A stretch of DNA of 5,546 bases from Candidatus Falkowiibacteriota bacterium (GTDB lineage Bacteria > Patescibacteriota > Patescibacteriia > CAIXNZ01), in assembly GCA_903920975.1 (NCBI GenBank), contig CAIXNZ010000073.1, forward strand, positions 1 through 5,546. Direction: 5' to 3'. Shown here piece after piece: positions 1 to 4,831 of the stretch. How positions within the stretch are numbered: position 1 is the first letter of the stretch; the number at the start of each line of letters is the position of its first letter. Under the pieces are notes generated by a model. It made no database searches and had not been told where the DNA came from. It worked only from the letters and a program-made list of their open reading frames with translations. The translations under genes and the position numbers were made by a program.

Positions 1-72
1 ATTTTTTTTTTATATTTAATATGCTTGAAAATTGCTTTTTGTCTTATCGCTCCCGATTGTTTGGATACTTTT

Positions 73-87
73 TGGCATATTTTGCCA
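73..87. repeat. Small inverted repeat (5-bp stem)
   Basis: TGGCA at 73-77 and TGCCA at 83-87 form a perfect 5-bp stem around a TATTT loop in T-rich DNA just before the GC-rich hairpin at 102-136. The stem is short enough to be chance. It is listed because it sits in the structured non-coding region, next to stronger hairpins. Confidence 0.35.
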
Positions 88-101
88 TGTTTTTGTTTTG
101 C

Positions 102-136
102 CCCCGATGCGGCGATGCGCTAATGCGCCCGCGGGG
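102..136. repeat. GC-rich bulged hairpin, candidate origin or recombination structure
   Basis: The arms pair as CCCCG (102-106) with CGGGG (132-136), CGG (110-112) with CCG (129-131), and GCGC (117-120) with GCGC (125-128), around a TAAT loop. That gives 12 GC-rich pairs. ATG (107-109) and CGAT (113-116) bulge out on the 5' arm only. Imperfect, asymmetrically bulged hairpins of this kind are typical substrates of HUH endonucleases (rolling-circle Rep or Y1 transposase), and this element encodes both. Which enzyme, if either, uses it is inference. It lies in the long non-coding region, about 335 nt upstream of the transposase gene. Confidence 0.6.
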
Positions 137-141
137 CTTGG

Positions 142-306
142 TTTTTCGTACTTCCTATGATTTCTTACTGTTTGAAATTTCCGTATGAAGCAATTGTCGG
201 CTTCGCCTCCTCCCCAAAAAATGCCCCCCACCCCACATTGGGTCTCCCATATTTTTTTGTGGGCTTGGCCGTGTTGGGTTTTGTTGTCTCCTTTAAGAAA
301 AGAAAA
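142..306. other. Non-coding stretch with C-runs (G-runs on the minus strand)
   Basis: I see no credible gene here. The + strand carries closely spaced C runs (CCCC at 212-215, CCCCCC at 224-229, CCCC at 231-234, plus CC pairs at 206-210). The complementary strand is therefore G-rich and could form quadruplex-like structure. There is also a weak 6-bp stem, CCCACA (232-237) with TGTGGG (258-263). A minus-strand open frame across this region lacks a Shine-Dalgarno site and looks like shadow. The block lies between the bulged hairpin and the parS-like palindrome. Confidence 0.5.
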
Positions 307-307
307 A

Positions 308-323
308 TGTTTCACGTGAAACA
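308..323. other. parS: parS-like ParB-binding palindrome
   Basis: TGTTTCACGTGAAACA is an exact match to the widely conserved bacterial chromosomal parS site, the 16-bp palindrome bound by ParB. Flanking A and T extend the palindrome to 18 bp (307-324). A given 16-mer would be expected only about once in a million windows of this size, so chance is unlikely. The site sits in non-coding DNA 113 nt upstream of the transposase gene, and no ParA or ParB gene is present. The match is seen directly. Capture of host ParB, for segregation or another purpose, is inference. Confidence 0.85.
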
Positions 324-381
324 TTAACTTATTAAATTCACAAAAGTTAAAAAGAATTAATTAAAATAATTTAAAATAAAT

Positions 382-402
382 GTTACGACTAAACGTCGTA
401 AC
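382..402. repeat. Perfect hairpin upstream of the Y1 transposase
   Basis: GTTACGAC (382-389) and GTCGTAAC (395-402) form a perfect 8-bp stem with the 5-nt loop TAAAC. It lies 34 nt upstream of the transposase start. IS200/IS605 TnpA enzymes recognise subterminal hairpins on single-stranded DNA on either side of their gene, so this is a candidate left-end hairpin. It shares the heptamer TGTTACG (381-387) with the hairpin downstream of the gene (811-817). It could instead be a 5'-UTR structure that limits transposase expression, as is known for IS200. Confidence 0.7.
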
Positions 403-436
403 TCTTTTAAACGTTTTATAATAACTTGGAGCTTTT

Positions 437-787
437 ATGACAAATAATCATTCAAAAACAGAGGTTTTTGTTCATTTTGTTTTTGTTACAAAATGGCGTC
501 TTCATTATCCGTTTGAATCTGATGATTGTGATAGATTACGAGAACTTGCAATGCAACTTAAATGTACTGTTCTCGAATGCAATCACAGCGTTAATCACTT
601 CCATTGTTTAGTTGATTTGCATCCGAAGATTTCAATTGCTGATTTTGCCTGCAGAGTCAAGTCTCTCTTTTCTGGTTATTATGCTATTAAGTGTGATTAT
701 TGGCAGGGATTCCAAACTGGCTATTATGCTTGTTCGGTTGGTAAATCGACAAGGCGTCTCGTAGAAAATTATATTCAAAAACAATAA
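437..787 (+). CDS. tnpA: IS200/IS605-family Y1 (HUH) transposase
   Basis: This 116-aa protein is a single Y1 HUH nuclease domain of the TnpA/RAYT type, which cuts and joins single-stranded DNA through a 5'-phosphotyrosine. The N-terminal strand VHFVFVTKW (12-20) matches the family's HxVFVTKYR start. The metal-binding HUH is H54-F55-H56 in NHFHCLVDLHP. The C-terminal helix VENYIQKQ supplies the catalytic Y112 and, at Y+4, Q116, the position of the metal-ligand Gln in characterised TnpAs. The protein ends exactly at that Gln. At 116 aa it is shorter than typical TnpA (about 130-155 aa), having lost residues between the HUH strand and the catalytic helix, but every catalytic element is present. 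No TnpB/IscB partner is encoded. The ATG is preceded by GGAG at 428-431 with 5-nt spacing. Hairpins lie on both sides (382-402 and 794-820). It may be an inserted IS200-like unit or a transposase used by the element itself. The family is sure; the role is not. Confidence 0.87.
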   Translation: MTNNHSKTEVFVHFVFVTKWRLHYPFESDDCDRLRELAMQLKCTVLECNHSVNHFHCLVDLHPKISIADFACRVKSLFSGYYAIKCDYWQGFQTGYYACSVGKSTRRLVENYIQKQ

Positions 788-793
788 ACTCCC

Positions 794-820
794 TTATGTA
801 ACCATCGTGTTGTTACGTAA
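794..820. repeat. Hairpin just downstream of the Y1 transposase
   Basis: TTATGTAAC (794-802) pairs with GTTACGTAA (812-820) over 9 positions, with one T-G wobble, around the 9-nt loop CATCGTGTT. It begins 6 nt after the transposase stop codon and shares TGTTACG with the upstream hairpin (381-387). The position and shared motif fit a candidate right-end hairpin of an IS200/IS605-type unit. Confidence 0.6.
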
Positions 821-821
821 A

Positions 822-866
822 TAAGTGTGCCGGTATCCACTTCCCCCGCCGGCACGCTTGCTTTTC
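822..866 (+). terminator. Rho-independent terminator after tnpA
   Basis: A 12-bp stem pairs 822-833 with 849-860. It includes a perfect GTGCCGG/CCGGCAC core and two T-G wobbles, around a 15-nt C-rich loop. CTTTTCTT follows. This fits an intrinsic terminator for the transposase transcript. The T tract is short and interrupted, so a structural role (origin or packaging) is also possible. Confidence 0.65.
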
Positions 867-1012
867 TTAACGTCCTTCTATCTTTTTCCAAGTCTTGTAT
901 TCCCTTAAGTTTTGTGTTTTCGCTGTTTGTTCGTTTTTTCGAAATTTTTTCGCTTGCGTGGTAAAAATTCTCTTTGTAAGTTCGCATATGATTATTTGTT
1001 CAAAATTATTAT

Positions 1013-1016
1013 AAGG
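1013..1016 (+). promoter_or_regulatory. Ribosome binding site fixing the start of the 75-aa ORF
   Basis: AAGG lies 6 nt before the ATG at 1023. The context (ATAAGG, a T-run, then TTATGTC) is nearly the same as that before the third paralogue (AAAGG at 2801-2805, T-rich, TTATGTC). This supports ATG 1023 as the start over an upstream in-frame GTG at 912, which has no such site. Confidence 0.7.
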
Positions 1017-1022
1017 TTTTTT

Positions 1023-1250
1023 ATGTCAGACTGGCTTATTTCAATTTTAAATTGGATTCTTTCGGCTATCCCTTTGGTTGATGTCTTAACTACTTTGATT
1101 AAATACCTCAGAGGGCTAGCCAAAGAAACAAACACACAGATCGATGATAAAGCTGTTGACTTCCTGGAAATGGTTTTTCAAAAAATGGGCTGGATTTCAG
1201 CAGATGCTACGACTGCCGCCATCCCTGTTATGAAAAAAGTTGCGAAATAA
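1023..1250 (+). CDS. Small hydrophobic/amphipathic phage-like protein, possibly holin-like
   Basis: The product is 75 aa. Residues 4-27 (from W4 LISILNW to about I26) are strongly hydrophobic and could form one membrane segment or an amphipathic helix. A charged helical stretch follows (K27 YLRGLAKETN), then IDDKAVDFLEMVFQKM, and a Lys-rich end (MKKVAK). The arrangement of a hydrophobic helix followed by a short charged linker with IDDK resembles small membrane proteins and holin-like proteins of phages, but I do not recognise a named family. No signal peptide cleavage site is obvious. It is the first gene of a block with the three paralogues, and its TAA touches the ATG of the next gene, so the two are probably translated together. 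A minor coat, membrane-anchoring or lysis role is inference. Confidence 0.75.
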   Translation: MSDWLISILNWILSAIPLVDVLTTLIKYLRGLAKETNTQIDDKAVDFLEMVFQKMGWISADATTAAIPVMKKVAK

Positions 1251-1943
1251 ATGGGTACAATTGCAGGTCAAGTGCTCGGTGATATTCGAGGAAAGATCGG
1301 TTCGCTGGTTTTTTCACGCAATGATAAAGCTAAGATCGTAAGAGGTTATATTTATTTGAACCAACCTGGCACTGACTTGCAATTAAATAACAGAGCTAAA
1401 TTTCAGGAAGCGATAAATAGTTGGTCCGCTCTTGATTTGGCCGAAAAAAAATTTTTCCGTGATCTCGCAAAATATAATGGATTTAAAAAAGGTGGATATC
1501 AGTATTATGTCAAACTTTATATGTTGGGAAATTTGCCAGTGCCTGTCGCAGATAATCATTTAATTGTTAAAAAAGAGGTTACAGTGTCGGAGATGAATGC
1601 TCTGTTTTCGTCTCCTATTCAGTTACTTCCTGCTCCTCCTGCAGGAAAATTTTACCTTATTCGCCATATAGTTATGTTTTGCGCTGTTCAGAATTATTCT
1701 GCAGAAGGTAACTTGAATATTGGTTATCCTGGTTTTGTTTTTTATTCATCGGGCGTAGGTGGTCCTTTGAATGATGTTATTCGTATTATGCCTACTCCAG
1801 ATTCTTATATTCATAATGCCGTTGGCTCTTTGGCGACTCTCCCTGTTTTATTGTCGACTGATTATGGTGTCGCTGATCAAGGTGGTTCGTCTTCGTTATT
1901 TTTACAAATTGAATATTCACTGTTTGACTGGTTCAACATCTAA
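1251..1943 (+). CDS. Paralogue 1 of three tandem phage-like proteins, with distinct C-terminal domain
   Basis: The product is 230 aa. Residues 1-95 carry the N-terminal domain shared with the next two genes: MGTIAGQVLGDIRGKIGSLV, then FSR, a basic segment, a conserved aromatic-containing NSW, and a Lys/aromatic-rich helix. The rest differs from the other two. From about residue 108 it reads VTVSEMNALFSSPIQLLPAP, followed by alternating hydrophobic residues with Gly/Ser turns, which suggests a beta-sandwich. That pattern resembles C-terminal domains I associate with uncharacterised phage structural proteins (from memory, not a search). The ATG directly follows the upstream TAA and no clear Shine-Dalgarno is visible, so translation probably depends on re-initiation from the 75-aa ORF. 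A virion or adsorption role is plausible but unproven. Confidence 0.8.
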   Translation: MGTIAGQVLGDIRGKIGSLVFSRNDKAKIVRGYIYLNQPGTDLQLNNRAKFQEAINSWSALDLAEKKFFRDLAKYNGFKKGGYQYYVKLYMLGNLPVPVADNHLIVKKEVTVSEMNALFSSPIQLLPAPPAGKFYLIRHIVMFCAVQNYSAEGNLNIGYPGFVFYSSGVGGPLNDVIRIMPTPDSYIHNAVGSLATLPVLLSTDYGVADQGGSSSLFLQIEYSLFDWFNI

Positions 1944-2792
1944 ATGGGAACAATCGCAAATAGTGTGTTTGGTGACATTTCCGGCAAAGTTGGAGGTATT
2001 GTTTTTACTCGTAATTTGAATGGAAAATACATCCGCGAATACGTCAAGGGGATTGATGCTAAGTCGATACAACAGATAGCCAATAGAAGTCGTTGGTCAT
2101 CGATCGTAGCCAATTGGAAAAGCGTTTCACGTGCTGATAAATTACTTTGGAAAAATTATGCAGTTAATATTTTTAATCCAAAACACGGAAAAAAAATGGT
2201 TAATTACAGTGGATATGCTGCTTATGTTTCTGTTAATTGCAGTGTTGGAAGTCTTTTAGCTGCCAGTTTTGACCCTACTTTTCTTGATCCAGCGGTTACT
2301 TGGGCGTTTAGTGGTTTTAATTATTTTCTTAATTCTCCGCCGACAAAAACTTTTTCTGGTCAGATTCATACTTCATCCGGTGATTTTATCACTTTATCTC
2401 TATCTGAAGCGAGTTATATTGCTTCTTCTGGTTTACTCTCTGTAAAAGTTGTTATGAGTGAGACGGTTTCTGGTTTACCTCCGATGTTCCAGGATTATGT
2501 TTCTGGTAATTGGACAGGTTTTTCAGTATATTTTTCTACTCTATTGTCTTCAGGCAGAACGGTTGTTCCGCATTACGATGTTTATTTGGTTGGTTCTTTT
2601 CCCAGTCCTTTGATTACAGCAGGTTGGGTGTCGAGTGATAATTTTACAATCGGTTGGTATATTCCTCACGATTATTTGGCTAAACTTAAATATGCTTTTC
2701 CTTCAGGTTCGGAAGTGTTCGTGTCTTTGTATGCAAACGGCACTGAAGGAGGCGCATCTTATTTAGGGCGTAAACTCATCACAATTTCTTAA
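1944..2792 (+). CDS. Paralogue 2 of three tandem phage-like proteins
   Basis: The product is 282 aa. The N-terminal 100 residues match paralogues 1 and 3: MGTIANSVFGDISGKVGGIV, FTR, K/R-rich, the Q...R...W pattern, then W149-type aromatic spacing in LLWKNYAV and a GYAAYVSVN segment. The C-terminal 170 residues are rich in Ser, Thr, Gly and aromatic residues with alternating hydrophobics, and look like beta-sheet. They align over their length with paralogue 3: S/T-K-S/T-x-SG, PP-x-F-x-QD-x-x-SG, and GSEVFVSLYA versus GSKVFISAYL near the end. There is no signal peptide or membrane segment. The start codon touches the previous stop (TAA then ATG) with no clear Shine-Dalgarno, which indicates coupled translation. 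The family is phage-associated in character, but its function is unknown. A capsid, spike or receptor-binding component is the leading guess. Confidence 0.82.
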   Translation: MGTIANSVFGDISGKVGGIVFTRNLNGKYIREYVKGIDAKSIQQIANRSRWSSIVANWKSVSRADKLLWKNYAVNIFNPKHGKKMVNYSGYAAYVSVNCSVGSLLAASFDPTFLDPAVTWAFSGFNYFLNSPPTKTFSGQIHTSSGDFITLSLSEASYIASSGLLSVKVVMSETVSGLPPMFQDYVSGNWTGFSVYFSTLLSSGRTVVPHYDVYLVGSFPSPLITAGWVSSDNFTIGWYIPHDYLAKLKYAFPSGSEVFVSLYANGTEGGASYLGRKLITIS

Positions 2793-2800
2793 ATATTTAT

Positions 2801-2805
2801 AAAGG
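2801..2805 (+). promoter_or_regulatory. Ribosome binding site of paralogue 3
   Basis: AAAGG lies 7 nt before the ATG at 2813, in a 20-nt gap after paralogue 2. Paralogues 1 and 2 lack such a site, so this gene can be translated independently and may be made in a different amount. The surrounding bases resemble the initiation region of the 75-aa ORF. Confidence 0.7.
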
Positions 2806-2812
2806 TTTTCTT

Positions 2813-3664
2813 ATGTCTAGGATTCATGGTCAATTTTGGGGCGACTCTTCTGGAAAGGTAGCTGGCGTAGTCTTCGGAAGAGGTAAGGGAGGAAAGTCTT
2901 TGCGAGCTCGAGTTAAGCCGACAGATGCAAAGAGTTTAGCACAGCAGAGCGTTAGATCAACTTTCAGTAATAGTGTAGGCACTTGGAATGCTATCACAAC
3001 TCAAAATAAACGGGCTTGGAATAGTTTTGCTGCTTCTGGCTTTAGAACAAAGCACAATAAAAAAAATTCTATTCCATCAGGTTTTCAGGCATTTTCTTCG
3101 GTTAATTTTGCTTTATCTCTTGGTTCATCTCATAGAGGTGTTGCGACATTTTTGCCTACTACTGTTAATACTACTATAGGTGATTTGCCATCAATGAATT
3201 TAAATGCGCCGTCAAAGTCTTTGTCTGGTTGTTTGTCTGATGATGATGGTAAACCTATTTTTATATCTTTAGATTCTGCGTCTTTTGATTTAGGTTTAGA
3301 GCGTGTTACCGGAAATTTTAATATTTCTCCTACAATTTCAACGCCTCCTTTATTTTGGCAAGACCCGCTGTCAGGCAAAAAGTTATCAATATCAATGTAC
3401 TGCAGTAAACAAATTCCAGATGGACAGTCATCAACTGGGAAGTCTGATGCTTATTATTTAGGTAATACCGGGCTTTTAAGTTCTGCCGATGTTTCTTTTG
3501 ATGCTGATTCATTTACGCTTAATATGACAATTGAACCGACTTATCTTGAATCAATTAAAAATGGTTTTATAGTTGGTTCTAAAGTTTTTATTTCTGCTTA
3601 TTTGGTTTCAGAAGAAGGTTTGATGCGACGTATTGGCGTAGTTTCTTCTACTATATCAGGTTAA
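2813..3664 (+). CDS. Paralogue 3 of three tandem phage-like proteins
   Basis: The product is 283 aa, close in length and layout to paralogue 2. The N-terminal domain reads MSRIHGQFWGDSSGKVAGVV, then FGRGKGGK, RARVKPTDAKSLAQQ, VRSTF, TWNAIT, KRAWNSFAA and SGFQAFSSVNF. This is the clearest copy of the shared pattern: GD-x-x-GKV-x-x-VF-x-R, basic loop, R-x-x-F, W, W, then a small/aromatic segment. Many uncharacterised phage proteins open with a similar VF-x-R ... P-x-x-x-x-x-x-Q-x-x-x-R ... W layout (family memory, no search). The C-terminal half is beta-rich and matches paralogue 2 at APSKSLSG, PPLFWQDPLSG and VGSKVFISAYL. It has its own ribosome site (AAAGG). A structured region with a terminator follows, so it is the last gene of the block. 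The function is not known; a virion component is the best guess. Confidence 0.82.
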   Translation: MSRIHGQFWGDSSGKVAGVVFGRGKGGKSLRARVKPTDAKSLAQQSVRSTFSNSVGTWNAITTQNKRAWNSFAASGFRTKHNKKNSIPSGFQAFSSVNFALSLGSSHRGVATFLPTTVNTTIGDLPSMNLNAPSKSLSGCLSDDDGKPIFISLDSASFDLGLERVTGNFNISPTISTPPLFWQDPLSGKKLSISMYCSKQIPDGQSSTGKSDAYYLGNTGLLSSADVSFDADSFTLNMTIEPTYLESIKNGFIVGSKVFISAYLVSEEGLMRRIGVVSSTISG

Positions 3665-3670
3665 TTTTTT

Positions 3671-3738
3671 CAACATGAGATAGTCAAGTAATTTCATGCT
3701 TTCCAAGTTGCTTTGTTTAACTTGGCTATCCTACGTTG
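3671..3738. repeat. Long inverted repeat with two competing hairpins
   Basis: GATAGTCAAGT (3679-3689) pairs with ACTTGGCTATC (3720-3730) over 11 bp with one wobble. CAAC (3671-3674) with GTTG (3735-3738) extends the stem across a 4x4 internal loop. The apical region holds a second perfect stem, CCAAGTT (3703-3709) with AACTTGG (3719-3725), that uses the same 3' arm, so the two stems exclude each other. The structure sits between the paralogue block and the terminator at 3745. It may be a packaging signal, an origin, or part of transcription control; the choice is inference. Confidence 0.65.
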
Positions 3739-3744
3739 AATTGA

Positions 3745-3772
3745 GGGAGGTTTAAAAGCCTCCCCTTTTTTT
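3745..3772 (+). terminator. Rho-independent terminator between the paralogue block and rep
   Basis: GGGAGG (3745-3750) pairs with CCTCCC (3759-3764) around TTTAAAAG. A C and then seven T residues follow (3766-3772), with more T runs beyond. This is a textbook intrinsic terminator on the + strand. It separates the structural-type genes from rep, so rep should have its own promoter or depend on read-through. Confidence 0.88.
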
Positions 3773-3807
3773 CCTTTTTTTTTAAATAATAATTTTTATT
3801 TTTTTTC

Positions 3808-3812
3808 AGGAG
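3808..3812 (+). promoter_or_regulatory. Ribosome binding site fixing the TTG start of rep
   Basis: AGGAG lies 7 nt before the TTG at 3820. It is the strongest Shine-Dalgarno in the element and supports the rare TTG start over the next in-frame ATG at 3886, which would remove 22 residues. A strong ribosome site with a weak start codon is a common way to hold initiator protein levels low. Confidence 0.75.
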
Positions 3813-3819
3813 TACCCAC

Positions 3820-4776
3820 TTGAAGAATCATCAATTCAATGTAGCCGATAAACTGAACTTGGCTAAGTCCGGTGTTACTGCCACAATGTTTACTACCGAC
3901 GAGCCGCTTCGGTCTGATGCTCAACATATCTTAAATTCACCTATTAAATTATCTTACTGCCCTCGATGTCAGGGTTTATATTTTTTCAATATACGTACGG
4001 GACAATATGGAAACGCTAACTGTAAAGCCTACTGTTGTGATTACTGCGGTCCTAAAAAAGCTTACAAACTTGAACTTGCGCTCTGTGATTATTTCAAGCA
4101 ATATAAGCATCTCAGACTTTTCACTTTTACCTTTCGAACAACAGCTATTGATGAGAGTGGATTTAATAACAAAATTGCGTCGGAGATTTGGCGAAGATTT
4201 ATTAATAATTTGCGAAGAAGCACCTCCCTTAATGATTGTCAAAGAAATGTTGATTATGTCAGAGTGTTGGAATATACAAAGCGAGGATATCCTCATTTTC
4301 ATGTTTTCATGTCTGAATACATGCCTATCCAAGTTATACGAGGTATCTGGCATAATGCCATTAATCAAGTACTCGGTAGTAAGGGAGTAAATGGAAATGT
4401 ACAAGTTACTTACTCTGGTAGTGCGACCAGTAAAAACGATAAAGGCAATTATACTCCGGAGAAGGCTTCTAAATATGTTGCCAAGTACGTTGTCAAAACA
4501 GCTAAAGAAAAAAAAGAAGGATTAAGGAATTGGTCTAAGTCTGGAAAGGTTAAAATTTTTCCTGACAAGCTTTTTTCTTGTGGCTGGTTTTTTTTCAACG
4601 AGCGGTCGCTTAACCTAAACTTGAATGAGTTTTGCGTAACTTCCCGTCCTCCGTCTCCAATACGTCAAAAGATAAGATCACTGTATGAAATTGTGTGCTC
4701 TCAGATGCCTGATTTGAACCTCGACGCCGAAATAGACATGATGAAAAAATTGGATATTGAAGGACATCCGAAGTAA
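3820..4776 (+). CDS. rep: Rolling-circle replication initiator (HUH, two-tyrosine)
   Basis: This 318-aa initiator would nick one strand at the origin, stay linked to the 5' end through a tyrosine, and start rolling-circle synthesis. A Cys4 zinc-binding motif comes first: CPRC (C47, C50) and CDYC (C73, C76). Then follow motif 1 LRLFTFTFRT (98-107), motif 2 EYTKRGYPHFHVF with the metal-binding HUH H159-F160-H161, and motif 3 KYVAKYVVK with Y219 and Y223. The two tyrosines four residues apart match the phiX174 gene A / superfamily I arrangement. All catalytic residues are present. After about residue 235 the protein is less recognisable (W238, then GWFFFNERS). No helicase domain is present, so a host helicase is required. 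It starts at TTG behind AGGAG, and a terminator separates it from the upstream block. The general type (phage or plasmid Rep) is sure; the exact family is not. Confidence 0.92.
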   Translation: MKNHQFNVADKLNLAKSGVTATMFTTDEPLRSDAQHILNSPIKLSYCPRCQGLYFFNIRTGQYGNANCKAYCCDYCGPKKAYKLELALCDYFKQYKHLRLFTFTFRTTAIDESGFNNKIASEIWRRFINNLRRSTSLNDCQRNVDYVRVLEYTKRGYPHFHVFMSEYMPIQVIRGIWHNAINQVLGSKGVNGNVQVTYSGSATSKNDKGNYTPEKASKYVAKYVVKTAKEKKEGLRNWSKSGKVKIFPDKLFSCGWFFFNERSLNLNLNEFCVTSRPPSPIRQKIRSLYEIVCSQMPDLNLDAEIDMMKKLDIEGHPK

Positions 4777-4815
4777 GTACCTTATAAATATACTATTCTC
4801 CTGATCTCGCAGTAT

Positions 4816-4831
4816 ATAATACATATATTAT
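4816..4831. repeat. AT-rich palindrome after rep, weakly dif/cer-like
   Basis: ATAATA (4816-4821) and TATTAT (4826-4831) form a 6-bp stem with a CATA loop. Read another way, ATAA (4816-4819), eight bases, and TTAT (4828-4831) give the core spacing of Xer recombination sites (ATAA, 6-8 bp, TTAT). The outer arm bases do not match the known dif consensus well. The overlapping TATAAT at 4815-4820 could also be a -10 element for the next ORF, but no matching -35 is seen. Confidence 0.4.

Larger units (their letters stand above)
1..141. repeat. Terminal direct repeat, copy 1 (circular overlap)
   Basis: Bases 1-141 are identical to 5406-5546, at an offset of 5405. Exact 141-bp end identity is what a circular molecule gives in a de Bruijn assembly with k = 141, so this is most likely an overlap and not a biological terminal repeat. 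The true unit is then a 5405-bp circle. The segment itself is non-coding. It starts with a T10 run (2-11) and ends in a GC-rich hairpin. Confidence 0.93.

Noticed and set aside
16..324. Minus-strand open frame of 102 codons starting within the parS-like palindrome
   Set aside because: There is no Shine-Dalgarno before its ATG and it is the only long frame pointing that way here. It runs through the GC hairpin and C-run region and has no recognisable domain. Its opening MFHVKH is simply the translation of the palindrome.
417..422. TATAAT as a -10 promoter element for tnpA
   Set aside because: A transcript from it would begin around 429 and lose the GGAG at 428-431, and no -35 sits at the right distance because the hairpin 382-402 occupies that place.
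775..987. Minus-strand open frame of 70 codons after tnpA
   Set aside because: It has no ribosome site, runs through the two hairpins (794-820, 822-866) and overlaps the end of tnpA. It is most likely chance.
912..1022. N-terminal extension of the 75-aa ORF from GTG 912
   Set aside because: It would add 37 residues of Phe/Lys/Arg-rich sequence with no ribosome site, while ATG 1023 has AAGG at proper spacing and a hydrophobic start typical of small phage proteins.
1710..1721. AACTTGAATATT, similar to the phiX174 origin AACTTGATATT
   Set aside because: It needs a one-base insertion, the following bases do not match, and it encodes an ordinary stretch of paralogue 1. No structure supports it.
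2124..2133. Second parS-like match, GTTTCACGTG, inside paralogue 2
   Set aside because: Only 10 of 16 positions match, one half of the palindrome is missing, and the bases encode residues of the shared N-terminal domain.
3976..4404. Open frames on both strands inside rep (minus 3976-4404, plus 4007-4390)
   Set aside because: They are shadows of rep, which has clear catalytic motifs in its own frame. Neither has a recognisable domain or a convincing ribosome site.
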